A stretch of DNA of 64,000 bases from an uncultured Acetobacteroides sp. (GTDB lineage Bacteria; Bacteroidota; Bacteroidia; Bacteroidales; ZOR0009): contig NZ_OY782755.1 in assembly GCF_963678165.1 (NCBI RefSeq), positions 2,480,001-2,544,000 on the forward strand, read 5' to 3'. Under the pieces are notes generated by a model. It was not told where the DNA came from. It did no database searches and worked only from the letters and a program-made list of their open reading frames with translations. Positions 54,330 through 62,345 of this stretch are shown here, piece after piece. The position numbers and the translations under genes were made by a program. The stretch's first letter is position 1, and each line of letters begins with the position of its first letter.

Positions 54330-54604
54330 TATGTCTAACCTTATCAGTTCTTTCCACCCATTTTAGGGTGAGTATGTCTGATTAGAGCTAGACTATTCCA
54401 TCTACAAGCAGTAAACCCACCACCCCGAACGGGATGCAAATGAAGGGAACGTACCCAAATCTGTACTAGTAGGCTTACGATTATAAATAGTGCGCCTAAA
54501 GTAGCAATAATAGCCTACAGCTAGCACTGCTTAGCTCTGTTTTTTTAAGAAAAGAGGAGGAAAACGGGTGAATGGGCTAGAAAAGGGGCGCTTAATTCAG
54601 CAGG
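54330..54604. repeat. Right 275-bp direct repeat
   Basis: Pairs with 52791-53065 and flanks the RelA/SpoT-domain gene. Differences are scattered substitutions plus one extra base that breaks the relic ORF. It ends at TTAATTCAGCAGG, from which array D continues. Confidence 0.9.
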
Positions 54605-54907
54605 CGACTGAATTTAATTCAGTAACCTACTGCGGTTAATTCAGTAGCCGACTGAGCTTAATTCAGTAGCCGACTGCGGTGAATTCAGTAGACGACTAAG
54701 CTTAATTCAGTAACCTACTGCGGTGAATTCAGTAGCCGACTGAGCTTAATTCAGTAACCTACTGCGGTTAATTCAGTAGCCGACTGAGCTTAATTCAGTA
54801 ACCTACTGCGATGAATTCAGTAGCCGACTGCGGTTAATTCAGTAACCTACTGCGATGAATTCAGTAGTCGACTGCGGTTAATTCAGTAACTTACTGAATT
54901 AATTTAG
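54595..54907. repeat. Tandem array D: 14 units of exactly 22 bp
   Basis: ATTCAG starts at 54595, 54617, 54639 and so on every 22 bp to 54881, with a variant at about 54902-54903. There are 14 units and no indel. Each unit carries CAGTA..ACTG as a small dyad (CAGTAGCCGACTG or CAGTAACCTACTG) and a variable tail (CGGTGA, CGGTTA, AGCTTA). EcoRI half-sites recur. The array is noncoding: 22 is not a multiple of 3. Confidence 0.97.
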
Positions 54908-55137
54908 GACATCTACTGCGACGAATATTCACTTAAACAGCGCATTAGGCTACAGGCAAACCATTAAGCAGGCAGGATTACTCTGTAACGGGGCAAACCA
55001 ACCTTATGTAGATTAAATCTAAACAACCACGACAGCCTAAAATTTTCTTCTTCGCAAATTACCATTTTTAAGCAACCTCTGTTATTCTTTTAAAACGGAC
55101 CGAAATTTTTGTATAACGTTTAAAAAGAAAAATAAAG

Positions 55138-55641
55138 ATGTCAAAGCCGCAGTTTATTTCTCGCTTTGTTGATAAGGATTTTGAAGACTACAACAAGCTG
55201 CTAACCGACCTAGAGGCAATAGATAAGGGGAAGCTCGATAGCCTAACGCCATCCGAGCGGCAGCAGTACGGCAAGGTGGGTAACTCAGTGCTCGAATGGG
55301 ACGACAGGGTGTACGGCTACATTAACCAGAAGCCGGAGTTTGCCCCAATATTCTTAGATAAGGTAGCCTTTGCTGACAAGCTGAATCTGCACAAGAAGAT
55401 TCGTCCGATTGTCAACCGCCTAAAGGCCATTTTGGAGAACTGGGAGGACACTGAATCGCTGGTTAGCTTCGACCTCGACACTGAGGCCCGTAGCTACTAC
55501 CAAAACGTAAAGATGCTTGCCTCTAAGAATGTACCAAGCGCCAAAACTATCTACGACGACCTATCGTCGCGCTTTAACAACGCCGGTCGTAAGGATAAAA
55601 AGGATGCTCCAAAAGATAACAAGAAGAGCTTAGTTGATTAG
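55138..55641 (+). CDS. Hypothetical protein
   Basis: 167 residues, charged, probably helical, no signal peptide. An N-terminal FISRFVDKDFEDYNKLLTDLE is followed by a SLTPSERQQYG turn and a Lys/Asp-rich disordered C-terminus (KDKKDAPKDNKKS). The family is not recognised. Codon use is like the core genes, unlike the A+T-rich block to its left, so it marks the right edge of that block. Start ATG at 55138. It is monocistronic. Confidence 0.75.
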   Translation: MSKPQFISRFVDKDFEDYNKLLTDLEAIDKGKLDSLTPSERQQYGKVGNSVLEWDDRVYGYINQKPEFAPIFLDKVAFADKLNLHKKIRPIVNRLKAILENWEDTESLVSFDLDTEARSYYQNVKMLASKNVPSAKTIYDDLSSRFNNAGRKDKKDAPKDNKKSLVD

Positions 55642-56222
55642 TAGTTCTTTTCTTTAGTGCCTTGCCATTAAAAGCGGGACTCAGCAATGGGTTTCGCTTT
55701 TTCTTTTATAGCTTTCAGCACAGAGACGCAGAGGGCACGGAGGCACACAGAGCTTCTTCTTATCCTTTATGCGCTTTGCGCTACCCTTTGTGGTATTTGT
55801 GATAAAAACAGGTAGGATTCCTATTCAACACGGAGACGCGGAGGTACAGAGGGCACAGCGTTTTTTCTACTCACTATTCCCTACTCACCACATAACCCAC
55901 CCCTGCCCCTCCCTAGGAGGGGAAAATGCGCCTTGATTAGGGTTAGCCCATAATTCTTTAGCTTCTTTGCATTCGCATTCTTCTTCCGAATAGCTTCAGC
56001 ATAACTTCCGTTTATTCCTGTTTAACTTCTTTCCCCAACACATAGTCACGGAGACACGGAGGGCACGGAGTTTCTTCTACTCCCTATTCCCTATTCCCTA
56101 CTCCCTATTTAACACATTTTACTGCAACATTAAGCTATCCCGTGCGTCTTATTTGCTGATATTGCGCCGACTTGTACGCCTACGAATGCGTTTTTGCAAC
56201 AACAAATAAAGGGATCCTTACC
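55642..56222. repeat. Intergenic region with low-complexity repeat words
   Basis: 581 bp without a gene. It contains several copies of CACGGAGACACGGAGG-type words (near 55730, 55830 and 56050), repeated CTATTCCCTACTC words near 55870 and 56080-56110, and a CCCCTCC / GGAGGGG hairpin at about 55913-55922, the family seen near 6.76 and 41.1 kb. The end holds the leader that is duplicated at 44.8 kb. Confidence 0.7.
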
Positions 56223-56765
56223 ATGGGACTATTCAGCTTTACGAAAAAGAAAGAACAGGTTAACACCAGCTTAGCGGGTGCCAATATTCCAATGCTCGAG
56301 CGAAGCATGGCGCCTCAGCCCATCAACGAGCCAGCGGCTACGCCCGAAGCACCGCTGCTGGGAATCGATGCCATTTACGCCTTCCTTCAGGCCAACTACG
56401 AAACGAGGGGCTACAACGATGCGCTCACCAACCCCGACGAGAGCTACAAGAACGACAACATTAAGCTTTTCCAGTACGATTTGCAGATACTCATTCAGCG
56501 CTCGTTCATGTACTACGACGATAAGATTAAGGAGATTGACTTCCACATCGGGTCGCGCACGCGAGCAGGGCTAATCGACCTGGTGGAGGAGCTTAAGATT
56601 AAGCGCGAGCTGGTGGTGGAGCATATCAGCAAGGTAAACCAGCTGAAGCAGGAAACCGAAAGCAACGCCGGGATGAGCGAGCGCATCAAGCTCTCGTACC
56701 AGCGCGGCTTTATGCGCGGGCTAGCCGCCATCAGCCAAACCAAAGTAATGAACATCACCCTATAG
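56223..56765 (+). CDS. Hypothetical protein upstream of DUF4407 gene
   Basis: 180 residues, no signal peptide. It begins MGLFSFTKKKEQ and has a helical C-terminal half (DLVEELKIKRELVVEHISK, YQRGFMRGLAAISQ). It is 52 bp upstream of the DUF4407 gene on the same strand and probably forms an operon with it, so a joint role at the membrane is possible. An upstream ATG at 56172 would add 17 residues; the ATG at 56223 is preferred because the duplicated leader at 44.8 kb shows the same ATG and N-terminal codons and diverges at the other. Function unknown. Confidence 0.8.
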   Translation: MGLFSFTKKKEQVNTSLAGANIPMLERSMAPQPINEPAATPEAPLLGIDAIYAFLQANYETRGYNDALTNPDESYKNDNIKLFQYDLQILIQRSFMYYDDKIKEIDFHIGSRTRAGLIDLVEELKIKRELVVEHISKVNQLKQETESNAGMSERIKLSYQRGFMRGLAAISQTKVMNITL

Positions 56766-56817
56766 CATATAAAGAAGGAAACACCCAAACCTGCCGAGCG
56801 CAGGCACAAGCCCGTAA

Positions 56818-57816
56818 ATGGCACAAATGGGTGTTCCATCCAACCGCTTACAAAAAATTATTCGGATGAAAGATTGGTGGATAAAGCTGGGCTGCTACCT
56901 CACGGGGTACAACTACAGCATTGTAAAGAGTTCGAGCGAGGCAAGCGCCAAGGCGGTAAAGAAGTTTACCTCTGCCCTATTAATCATCAGCATGGTGTGG
57001 TGCTTCATCGGCTTCGAGTTTACCAGCCGCTACCTGCACGGCAATGCGCTGGTCTCGTCCATTGGCGCCATCATTATGGTGGTTGTGGTTATCCAGATAG
57101 AGCGCCAAATTATCCTTACGATAGGTAAAAACAGCTCGGTAAAGCGCTTCCGTATCATCATTGGTATTGTAATGGCCATCATCGGTTCGGTGATTATCGA
57201 CCAGGTGATGTTTAAGGATGATATCGAGCGCGAGCGCATCACCGTCGACCAAATCAAGGTGAACAAGGCGATGGCGATTAAGACTAAGGAGATAGACGAT
57301 CAGATCATGCAGCTCGATTCGTCGATTGCCCGTAAGGAGCGCGAGCGCATGAAGATGATTGCCGAGATTGGCAAGAATCCGACAATTACCACCTACAACA
57401 CGCAAACGCAGGCGAAGACCGACGATAAGGGCAAGATGGTAACGGTTGGCAAAACCACCACCAGCCAGTCGATCCCCAATCCTAAGATTGAAATGCTCGC
57501 CCAGCTCGACGATCAGATAAAGACGCTGCGCACCGCAAAAACGGCCAAGGAGAATAGCCTGCTAACGATACGCGCCACCGTCGAGAAGGATATTAAGAAC
57601 AACAAGCCGTTCCTGGAGGAGCTGTCGATCCTGTTTAGGATACTTGTGTCGAGCCCCATTGCCTTTATCGTTTGGGCGCTAATCTTCACCTTCTTCTTTT
57701 CGATAGAGCTCTTTGTGCTCTACTGCAAGTTTGGCGACGACAAGAACGACTACGACCGTACGATACTGCACCAGATGCAAATCCGCATGCAGATGATCGA
57801 CAAGCTAAACCCGTAA
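56818..57816 (+). CDS. DUF4407 membrane protein
   Basis: 332 residues. Four membrane helices (about 45-67, 72-92, 105-125, and 280-303) surround a long charged helical loop (about 130-270) rich in Lys, Glu and Thr. This is the layout of DUF4407 proteins: a cytoplasmic-facing coiled region between helix pairs. The family has no established function. The start could also be the ATG at 56866, in front of KDWWIKLGCYLTGYN, which is where family similarity begins. It follows the 56223 gene and ends at a weak hairpin. Confidence 0.88.
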   Translation: MAQMGVPSNRLQKIIRMKDWWIKLGCYLTGYNYSIVKSSSEASAKAVKKFTSALLIISMVWCFIGFEFTSRYLHGNALVSSIGAIIMVVVVIQIERQIILTIGKNSSVKRFRIIIGIVMAIIGSVIIDQVMFKDDIERERITVDQIKVNKAMAIKTKEIDDQIMQLDSSIARKERERMKMIAEIGKNPTITTYNTQTQAKTDDKGKMVTVGKTTTSQSIPNPKIEMLAQLDDQIKTLRTAKTAKENSLLTIRATVEKDIKNNKPFLEELSILFRILVSSPIAFIVWALIFTFFFSIELFVLYCKFGDDKNDYDRTILHQMQIRMQMIDKLNP

Positions 57817-57858
57817 CTTTTTTAAGGAGAGCCGGCAGCTTGCTGCCCATAAAATGGT

Positions 57859-57889
57859 AATGCAGCATCTACATCCGTGGTGCTGCATT
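57859..57889 (+). terminator. Possible terminator of the DUF4407 operon
   Basis: Stem AATGCAGCA / TGCTGCATT, 13-nt loop, followed by ATTCTT. Weak T-run, so medium confidence. Confidence 0.6.
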
Positions 57890-57995
57890 ATTCTTAGCAC
57901 CTATCCCCAGCTGCATTTCCAGAGCCATTCCGTCAGCTATCAAAGAATATATTAGAAACAGTAAAAACCGGCATAACCCCCTAAACCAATCGGAG

Positions 57996-58979
57996 ATGAA
58001 AACCTTCAGACATCTAAAATCTACCATTCTAGCTTTAGGAATAATACTTTGCACAAATGCCTTTGCAAAGTCCTACACCATACGAAAAGGAGGAGTAACC
58101 TACGATTTCACCTTTGCCGAGCTGGCCGTTAAGTATCTGGAAAGCGGTGATACTACCTACCTGCACAAAATAGCGGCTTGCGATGGTGCCAAACACATTC
58201 TAAACCATTCGAATTGGAGTAACGGCAACGGAAAGGCAGAGCAGGACGCCTTACCACTGGTAAAAGAGCTGCTTACACCACGCGAGAAGCTGCTGCCCAA
58301 CCTTACGCGAATTAAGCAGAACATTCGGTTTGCTAAAGATAGCATTGCCAGCACCAACCTATCGCAACGATTTGCGCTGGAGTACCTGCCACACGGCTTT
58401 AAATTTGCAAGCCACCTCTACTTTACCGTAGGATACGACTTGGGCGTTGCATTCCAAAATAGCAGCAGCGTAAACCTTGCCCATTCTCACTACCTAAAAG
58501 ATCCGAACGAGATGAGGTACTACTCGATCCACGAGCTTCACCATGCCGGTTTTATTATAACCAAGGGCTATATGCCATCGCTTAACGTCAACACCCACGT
58601 ACAGATGTCCGAGTTAATTGCATACTTAACCCACTTAGAAGGAATGGCAACCTATGCAGCGCTCGATATGAGAACAAAAGAGCATGCACTAGGCAACGAT
58701 AATGACTACGTATCGCTACAGGACAGTACGCTAATGAAAAGCTACAAGGAGGAGTACTTCGAAATATACCGTTACTTTAAGGAAACACCCAACCAACCTG
58801 TAACCGAAGATGATTGGAATAAGATTAGCATACTATCCGATAAGCGTAGGCTTTGGTACAGAGTCGGTGCGCTAATGGCATTAGCTATCGACAAAAAGAT
58901 AGGAAGAGATGCCTTAACCATGCTTATAGCAAAACCATCAGCATGCTTTATTGACACCTACCTCGGCCTAAAGGAGTAG
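57996..58979 (+). CDS. Secreted putative zinc metallopeptidase (DUF5700-like)
   Basis: 327 residues with a signal peptide (ILALGIILCTNAFAKS). The zincin motif HELHH is at 179-183 in YYSIHELHHAGF, and a third ligand Glu may be E215 or nearby in THLEGMATYAAL. It resembles DUF5700/DUF2268-type putative Zn-dependent proteases: mostly helical with a catalytic HExxH. A role as secreted peptidase is inferred from motif and export only. It is a single gene following a terminator-like hairpin; a plain promoter was not picked. Confidence 0.8.
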   Translation: MKTFRHLKSTILALGIILCTNAFAKSYTIRKGGVTYDFTFAELAVKYLESGDTTYLHKIAACDGAKHILNHSNWSNGNGKAEQDALPLVKELLTPREKLLPNLTRIKQNIRFAKDSIASTNLSQRFALEYLPHGFKFASHLYFTVGYDLGVAFQNSSSVNLAHSHYLKDPNEMRYYSIHELHHAGFIITKGYMPSLNVNTHVQMSELIAYLTHLEGMATYAALDMRTKEHALGNDNDYVSLQDSTLMKSYKEEYFEIYRYFKETPNQPVTEDDWNKISILSDKRRLWYRVGALMALAIDKKIGRDALTMLIAKPSACFIDTYLGLKE

Positions 58980-59005
58980 AAATACAAAAGCGATTCGGAT
59001 AACAA

Positions 59006-59260
59006 CTAGCGGTAGTAGGAGTCGGCAAGAAGAGCAATGAAGAGTATCATTATCACAGAAATAACATTAGCCCAGAAGAGAGACTTAAAGTAGCTAGATC
59101 TTTGCGCCTTGGCGTAGCTAAAGAAGTAGAGCAAATCTCTAATGCCGTAAAGCGTTTTTTGCGTCTTTCCCTCCCCTTCGAGAATACGGGCAATGGTATA
59201 GCTCGTAAAAATAAGGATGAAGCCCCAAGCAATCTCTAGAATAATGAATAGGTAGGCCAT
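59006..59260 (-). CDS. Small two-helix membrane protein, unknown function
   Basis: 84 residues. Two membrane helices (about 5-24 and 62-82, FIILEIAWGFILIFTSYTIA and NVISVIMILFIALLA) flank a charged middle (EGEGKTQKTLYGIRDLLYFF). Both termini are probably on the same side. No family is recognised. It is divergent from nothing close and has a normal-looking start. It is kept at moderate confidence because hydrophobic small ORFs can be spurious. Confidence 0.6.
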   Translation of the reverse strand: MAYLFIILEIAWGFILIFTSYTIARILEGEGKTQKTLYGIRDLLYFFSYAKAQRSSYFKSLFWANVISVIMILFIALLADSYYR

Positions 59261-59640
59261 TGCTGTTGTTTTAATGGCAAACGTTAGCCATAGATTAAAA
59301 CAGCTTACGGCAACATTAGTTTCGATTTATCCGCATAATGCGCCTACTGGTGCGGAGTAGTAGCTCCACCTGAAGCATGAAGGAATGGCATCTCGCCATT
59401 TTTTTGATCTATATAGTATTGGTGGATGAGTTCTGTTGTTGCTCAATATTCAACCGCTATTCGGTTGTAATCTTGTGGTACATTACGGTCCCGTATTGCA
59501 GATGGGGCTATTCGAATTCAACCCTTTCGGATTACTGCCTGCTGCATTATTCAAGGACAAGCATAGATACTAGCCAACTATCAGCAATAAAAAAAGGAAA
59601 CCTAAATAGGTTTCCTTTTTACGATATAGGCTTAAAATAA
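59261..59640. other. Intergenic region, no gene supported
   Basis: 380 bp. A plus-strand 87-codon ORF (59377-59640) lacks a signal, leader or recognisable family and runs over the fba terminator, so I do not call it. The rest is A+T-rich sequence in which the promoter of the 59260 gene must lie. Confidence 0.4.
59591..59620 (-). terminator. Terminator of fba
   Basis: Stem AAAAAGGAAACCT / AGGTTTCCTTTTT with an AAAT loop; 21 nt past the aldolase stop codon at 59641. Confidence 0.9.
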
Positions 59641-60717
59641 TTACTTTCCAATAACATTAATAGCCTTAAGGTCGGCAAACGACTCCTTTAAACGGGCAAT
59701 TACAGACTCTTCGCCCTTACGTAACCAAACGCGTGGGTCGTAGTACTTCTTGTTAGGAGCATCTTCGCCTTCTGGGTTACCAAGCTGACCTTGTAGGTAT
59801 GCTTCCTTAGCCTTATAGAAGTTAAGGATGCCTTCCCAGTATGCCCATTGGATATCGGTATCGATGTTCATCTTGATAACACCGTACGAGATTGCTTCGT
59901 GAATCTTTTCCTTTTCCGATCCCGAACCACCGTGGAATACAAAGTCAACAGGCTTTGCAGAAGTGTTGTACTTCTTTTGGATGTAAGCTTGCGAATCTCT
60001 AAGGATTTGTGGGCTTAGCACCACGTTACCTGGCTTGTAAACGCCGTGAACGTTTCCAAACGATGCAGCAACCGTAAAGTTAGGGCTAACCTTGCTTAGC
60101 TCTTCGTAAGCGTAGGCAACATCTTCTGGCTGAGTGTATAGCTTCGAAGCATCAACGTGGCTGTTATCAACGCCATCTTCTTCTCCACCAGTAACACCAA
60201 GCTCAATTTCGAGGGTCATTCCCATTTTGCTCATGCGAGCAAGGTACTTCTTAGAGATTTCGATGTTTTCTTCTAGCGACTCTTCAGAAAGGTCGAGCAT
60301 GTGCGAGCAGAAAAGAGGCTTTCCCTTTTCGGCGAAGAACTTTTCTCCAGCATCTAGCAAACCGTCAATCCAAGGAAGAAGCTTCTTAGCGGCGTGGTCG
60401 GTATGAAGAATTACAGGAATTCCATAAGATTCAGCAACGTTGTGTACGTGAAGAGCAGCGGAAATAGCACCAGCAATAGCCGACTTTTGACCATCGTTGC
60501 TAAGACCTTTTCCTGCAAAGAAAGAAGCACCGCCGTTAGATACTTGAATGATAACAGGAGAGTTTACTTCGCGAGCTGCTTCAAGAACTGCATTTGCAGT
60601 GTTGGTTCCAGTAACGTTAACAGCAGGAATTGCGAATCCTTTTTCCTTTGCATAAGCAAAAAGCTCATGAACGTCAGCGCCGCTGATAACACCTGGCTTG
60701 AAATTGAAAGTTGCCAT
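59641..60717 (-). CDS. fba: Class II fructose-bisphosphate aldolase
   Basis: 358 residues, the FbaA-type length. It cleaves fructose 1,6-bisphosphate to dihydroxyacetone phosphate and glyceraldehyde 3-phosphate with a catalytic zinc. The zinc-binding His is in PVILHTDHAAK (about 105-115); the general acid Asp is in HTDHA; a second zinc site lies near NFTVAASFGNVHGVYKPG (about 222-239), and a third His is in DFVFHGGSGSEKEKI. An upstream in-frame ATG at 60789 would add 24 residues without homology. The ATG at 60717 is chosen because conserved sequence begins there; its promoter, TACCTTTG at 60813-60806, is 89 nt upstream. Confidence 0.97.
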   Translation of the reverse strand: MATFNFKPGVISGADVHELFAYAKEKGFAIPAVNVTGTNTANAVLEAAREVNSPVIIQVSNGGASFFAGKGLSNDGQKSAIAGAISAALHVHNVAESYGIPVILHTDHAAKKLLPWIDGLLDAGEKFFAEKGKPLFCSHMLDLSEESLEENIEISKKYLARMSKMGMTLEIELGVTGGEEDGVDNSHVDASKLYTQPEDVAYAYEELSKVSPNFTVAASFGNVHGVYKPGNVVLSPQILRDSQAYIQKKYNTSAKPVDFVFHGGSGSEKEKIHEAISYGVIKMNIDTDIQWAYWEGILNFYKAKEAYLQGQLGNPEGEDAPNKKYYDPRVWLRKGEESVIARLKESFADLKAINVIGK

Positions 60718-60805
60718 AATGGGATTATTTTGATGTAATAAAAAACTGCTTTCTTTCAGGAATAAGCTCAAAAAGCATATAAAATGCATTCTTAACTTCG
60801 ACCAT

Positions 60806-60813
60806 CAAAGGTA
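60806..60813 (-). promoter_or_regulatory. Candidate -7 box of fba
   Basis: TACCTTTG on the minus strand with a TTTG about 20 bp upstream, the canonical two-part Bacteroidota promoter, 89 nt before the ATG at 60717. Confidence 0.65.
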
Positions 60814-60968
60814 TAACTATAGGCAGTTGCAAACAAATCTATTTTAGAAAATTTACAGAGCCTGAAAACCGGAGCACACCTATGAGAAACAATTAGGGGA
60901 ATCACCTAAAAGGCAACTCCCCTAAAAATTATAGTGACACGACAATTAAAGCCGAAATAAAAGGCTTC

Positions 60969-62123
60969 CTATAAGGTTACAAATAACGAAATAAGCACGT
61001 ATAGCCAGTGGGCAAATATGCCCGCACAAATTCCGCCAATGGTTTGGGCAAGCAACCCTTTAGAGAGCAATCCCCGATAACCAATGGAGTCGTACATCGC
61101 TGTATAGGTGCTGAGGAATCCGCTCCAGCACATGCCCATTGCTGTAAACACGGCAACAACTCCTCCATTAATAAATCCTGATGCTATAAACTGCTTAACC
61201 AAGCCTAGCGCAGCGCCAACGGCACCAAGCGAGGTAATTGGGAATGCAATAAGCTCGGGATGCTGAAATCCGAAAAGACCTTCGAAAAGCCAGTTAACCT
61301 TGCTTGCAAGCCAAGGAAGAACTTTAACACCTTCGTATGCTAAACCTTGATACCCAACAGCAGGATTTGAAGGGCCAAAGGTGAGTATCATTACCATGGT
61401 AGAAATGATGAGCACGCCAGGAATAATGGTAAGCCCTAGCTCTACCCCTGTTTTGCCCCCATCAAGGATGGCATTAAGGAAACGCAAAAAGATGGTTCCC
61501 TCTTTCTTTAAAATGATTTTATCCGTAGCCCCCTTTTCAACTTTTGATTCGCGCAGGAATGGGCTATTCCGAATAGATCGCTGCATTAAGCGGGTAGAAA
61601 TCATGCCTCCGAATGCCGCTCCAACAACGCCAATCAACGCTGCCTTGAAGTAGCCTAAGCTCGCCATAAAGGTGAGGACCACCAATCCCATACCGAATGC
61701 TGTCCCAAAGTTGGTAAGCGATACCAGCTGGTATGGCTTAAAATAGCGGTTAAAGTTTTTATCCTTTAAGAGACCAATGATTGCGGGATTGTCGGAAAAG
61801 AAAGTCATTATCCCCCCCAACGCAGCAACTCCAGGAAGGTTGTAAATGGGACGCATGAGCGGCGAAAACAAGTACTCCAAAAGACGAACAACCCCAAACT
61901 CGATGAGTAATCGGCTGAGCGCTCCGGAAAGCACCGTAATTGCCATAATGTAGAAGACCGTTTTTATCAACAAATCGTACGCCGTAGCCATTATGGTATT
62001 AATCAGGTTTGCTGTTCCCATTCGTCCTCCTAGGAAGCCAAAAATCAGAAAGAAAACGAGAAGGAACGCCCCTGCTTCGATACGTCTACGGGTTAGGAAC
62101 TGCAGGTGAGATATAGGTTTCAT
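60969..62123 (-). CDS. Nucleoside-recognition (Gate)-domain membrane protein
   Basis: 384 residues with about nine membrane helices. Two Gate-type regions are visible (about 50-170: ITVLSGALSRLLIEFGVVRL; and about 225-360: KTGVELGLTIIPGVLIIS). Such proteins include spore maturation proteins SpmA/SpmB and YjiH-type permeases; the substrate here is not known. The start ATG at 62123 is preferred over 62219 because the membrane topology and family similarity begin there. It is monocistronic, with a terminator-like hairpin upstream belonging to the mutase gene. Confidence 0.88.
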   Translation of the reverse strand: MKPISHLQFLTRRRIEAGAFLLVFFLIFGFLGGRMGTANLINTIMATAYDLLIKTVFYIMAITVLSGALSRLLIEFGVVRLLEYLFSPLMRPIYNLPGVAALGGIMTFFSDNPAIIGLLKDKNFNRYFKPYQLVSLTNFGTAFGMGLVVLTFMASLGYFKAALIGVVGAAFGGMISTRLMQRSIRNSPFLRESKVEKGATDKIILKKEGTIFLRFLNAILDGGKTGVELGLTIIPGVLIISTMVMILTFGPSNPAVGYQGLAYEGVKVLPWLASKVNWLFEGLFGFQHPELIAFPITSLGAVGAALGLVKQFIASGFINGGVVAVFTAMGMCWSGFLSTYTAMYDSIGYRGLLSKGLLAQTIGGICAGIFAHWLYVLISLFVTL

Positions 62124-62265
62124 CCTTGTTATGTAGCTTTGAACATTGATGGCACAAATGTATAGGTTTATCCTAATTAACAAACTTAACGTAGCGCTTA
62201 TTTTTAAGTTTAAAAACATACCTAAAGCGTATTTTTATCTATAGATATCACCCCATATCAAACAA

Positions 62266-62293
62266 AAAGCCGAACTATTGTAAGTTCGGCTTT
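62266..62293 (-). terminator. Terminator of the phosphomannomutase gene
   Basis: Stem AAAGCCGAACT / AGTTCGGCTTT with a 6-nt loop and T-run, 52 nt after the stop codon at 62346. Confidence 0.88.
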
Positions 62294-62345
62294 GTATTTA
62301 GCTACATACGGAATTTTCGTTCATATTCCCTGTTGCACAAGACTT

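Larger units (their letters stand above)
54296..55137. other. Intergenic region: 275-bp repeat, array D, no gene
   Basis: 842 bp. It begins with the right copy of the 275-bp repeat (54330-54604), which includes a frameshifted relic of the same small membrane ORF as at 52.9 kb. Array D (54595-54907) follows. The last 200 bp are A+T-rich and should hold the promoter of the 55138 gene; no strong TAnnTTTG match was picked. Confidence 0.85.

Noticed and set aside
54595-54907. CRISPR array
   Set aside because: The unit is 22 bp and repeats without spacers; no cas gene is present. The same applies to arrays A, B, C and E.
59377-59640. 87-codon plus-strand ORF
   Set aside because: It runs over the fba terminator, with odd composition (Cys- and Tyr-rich) and no family.
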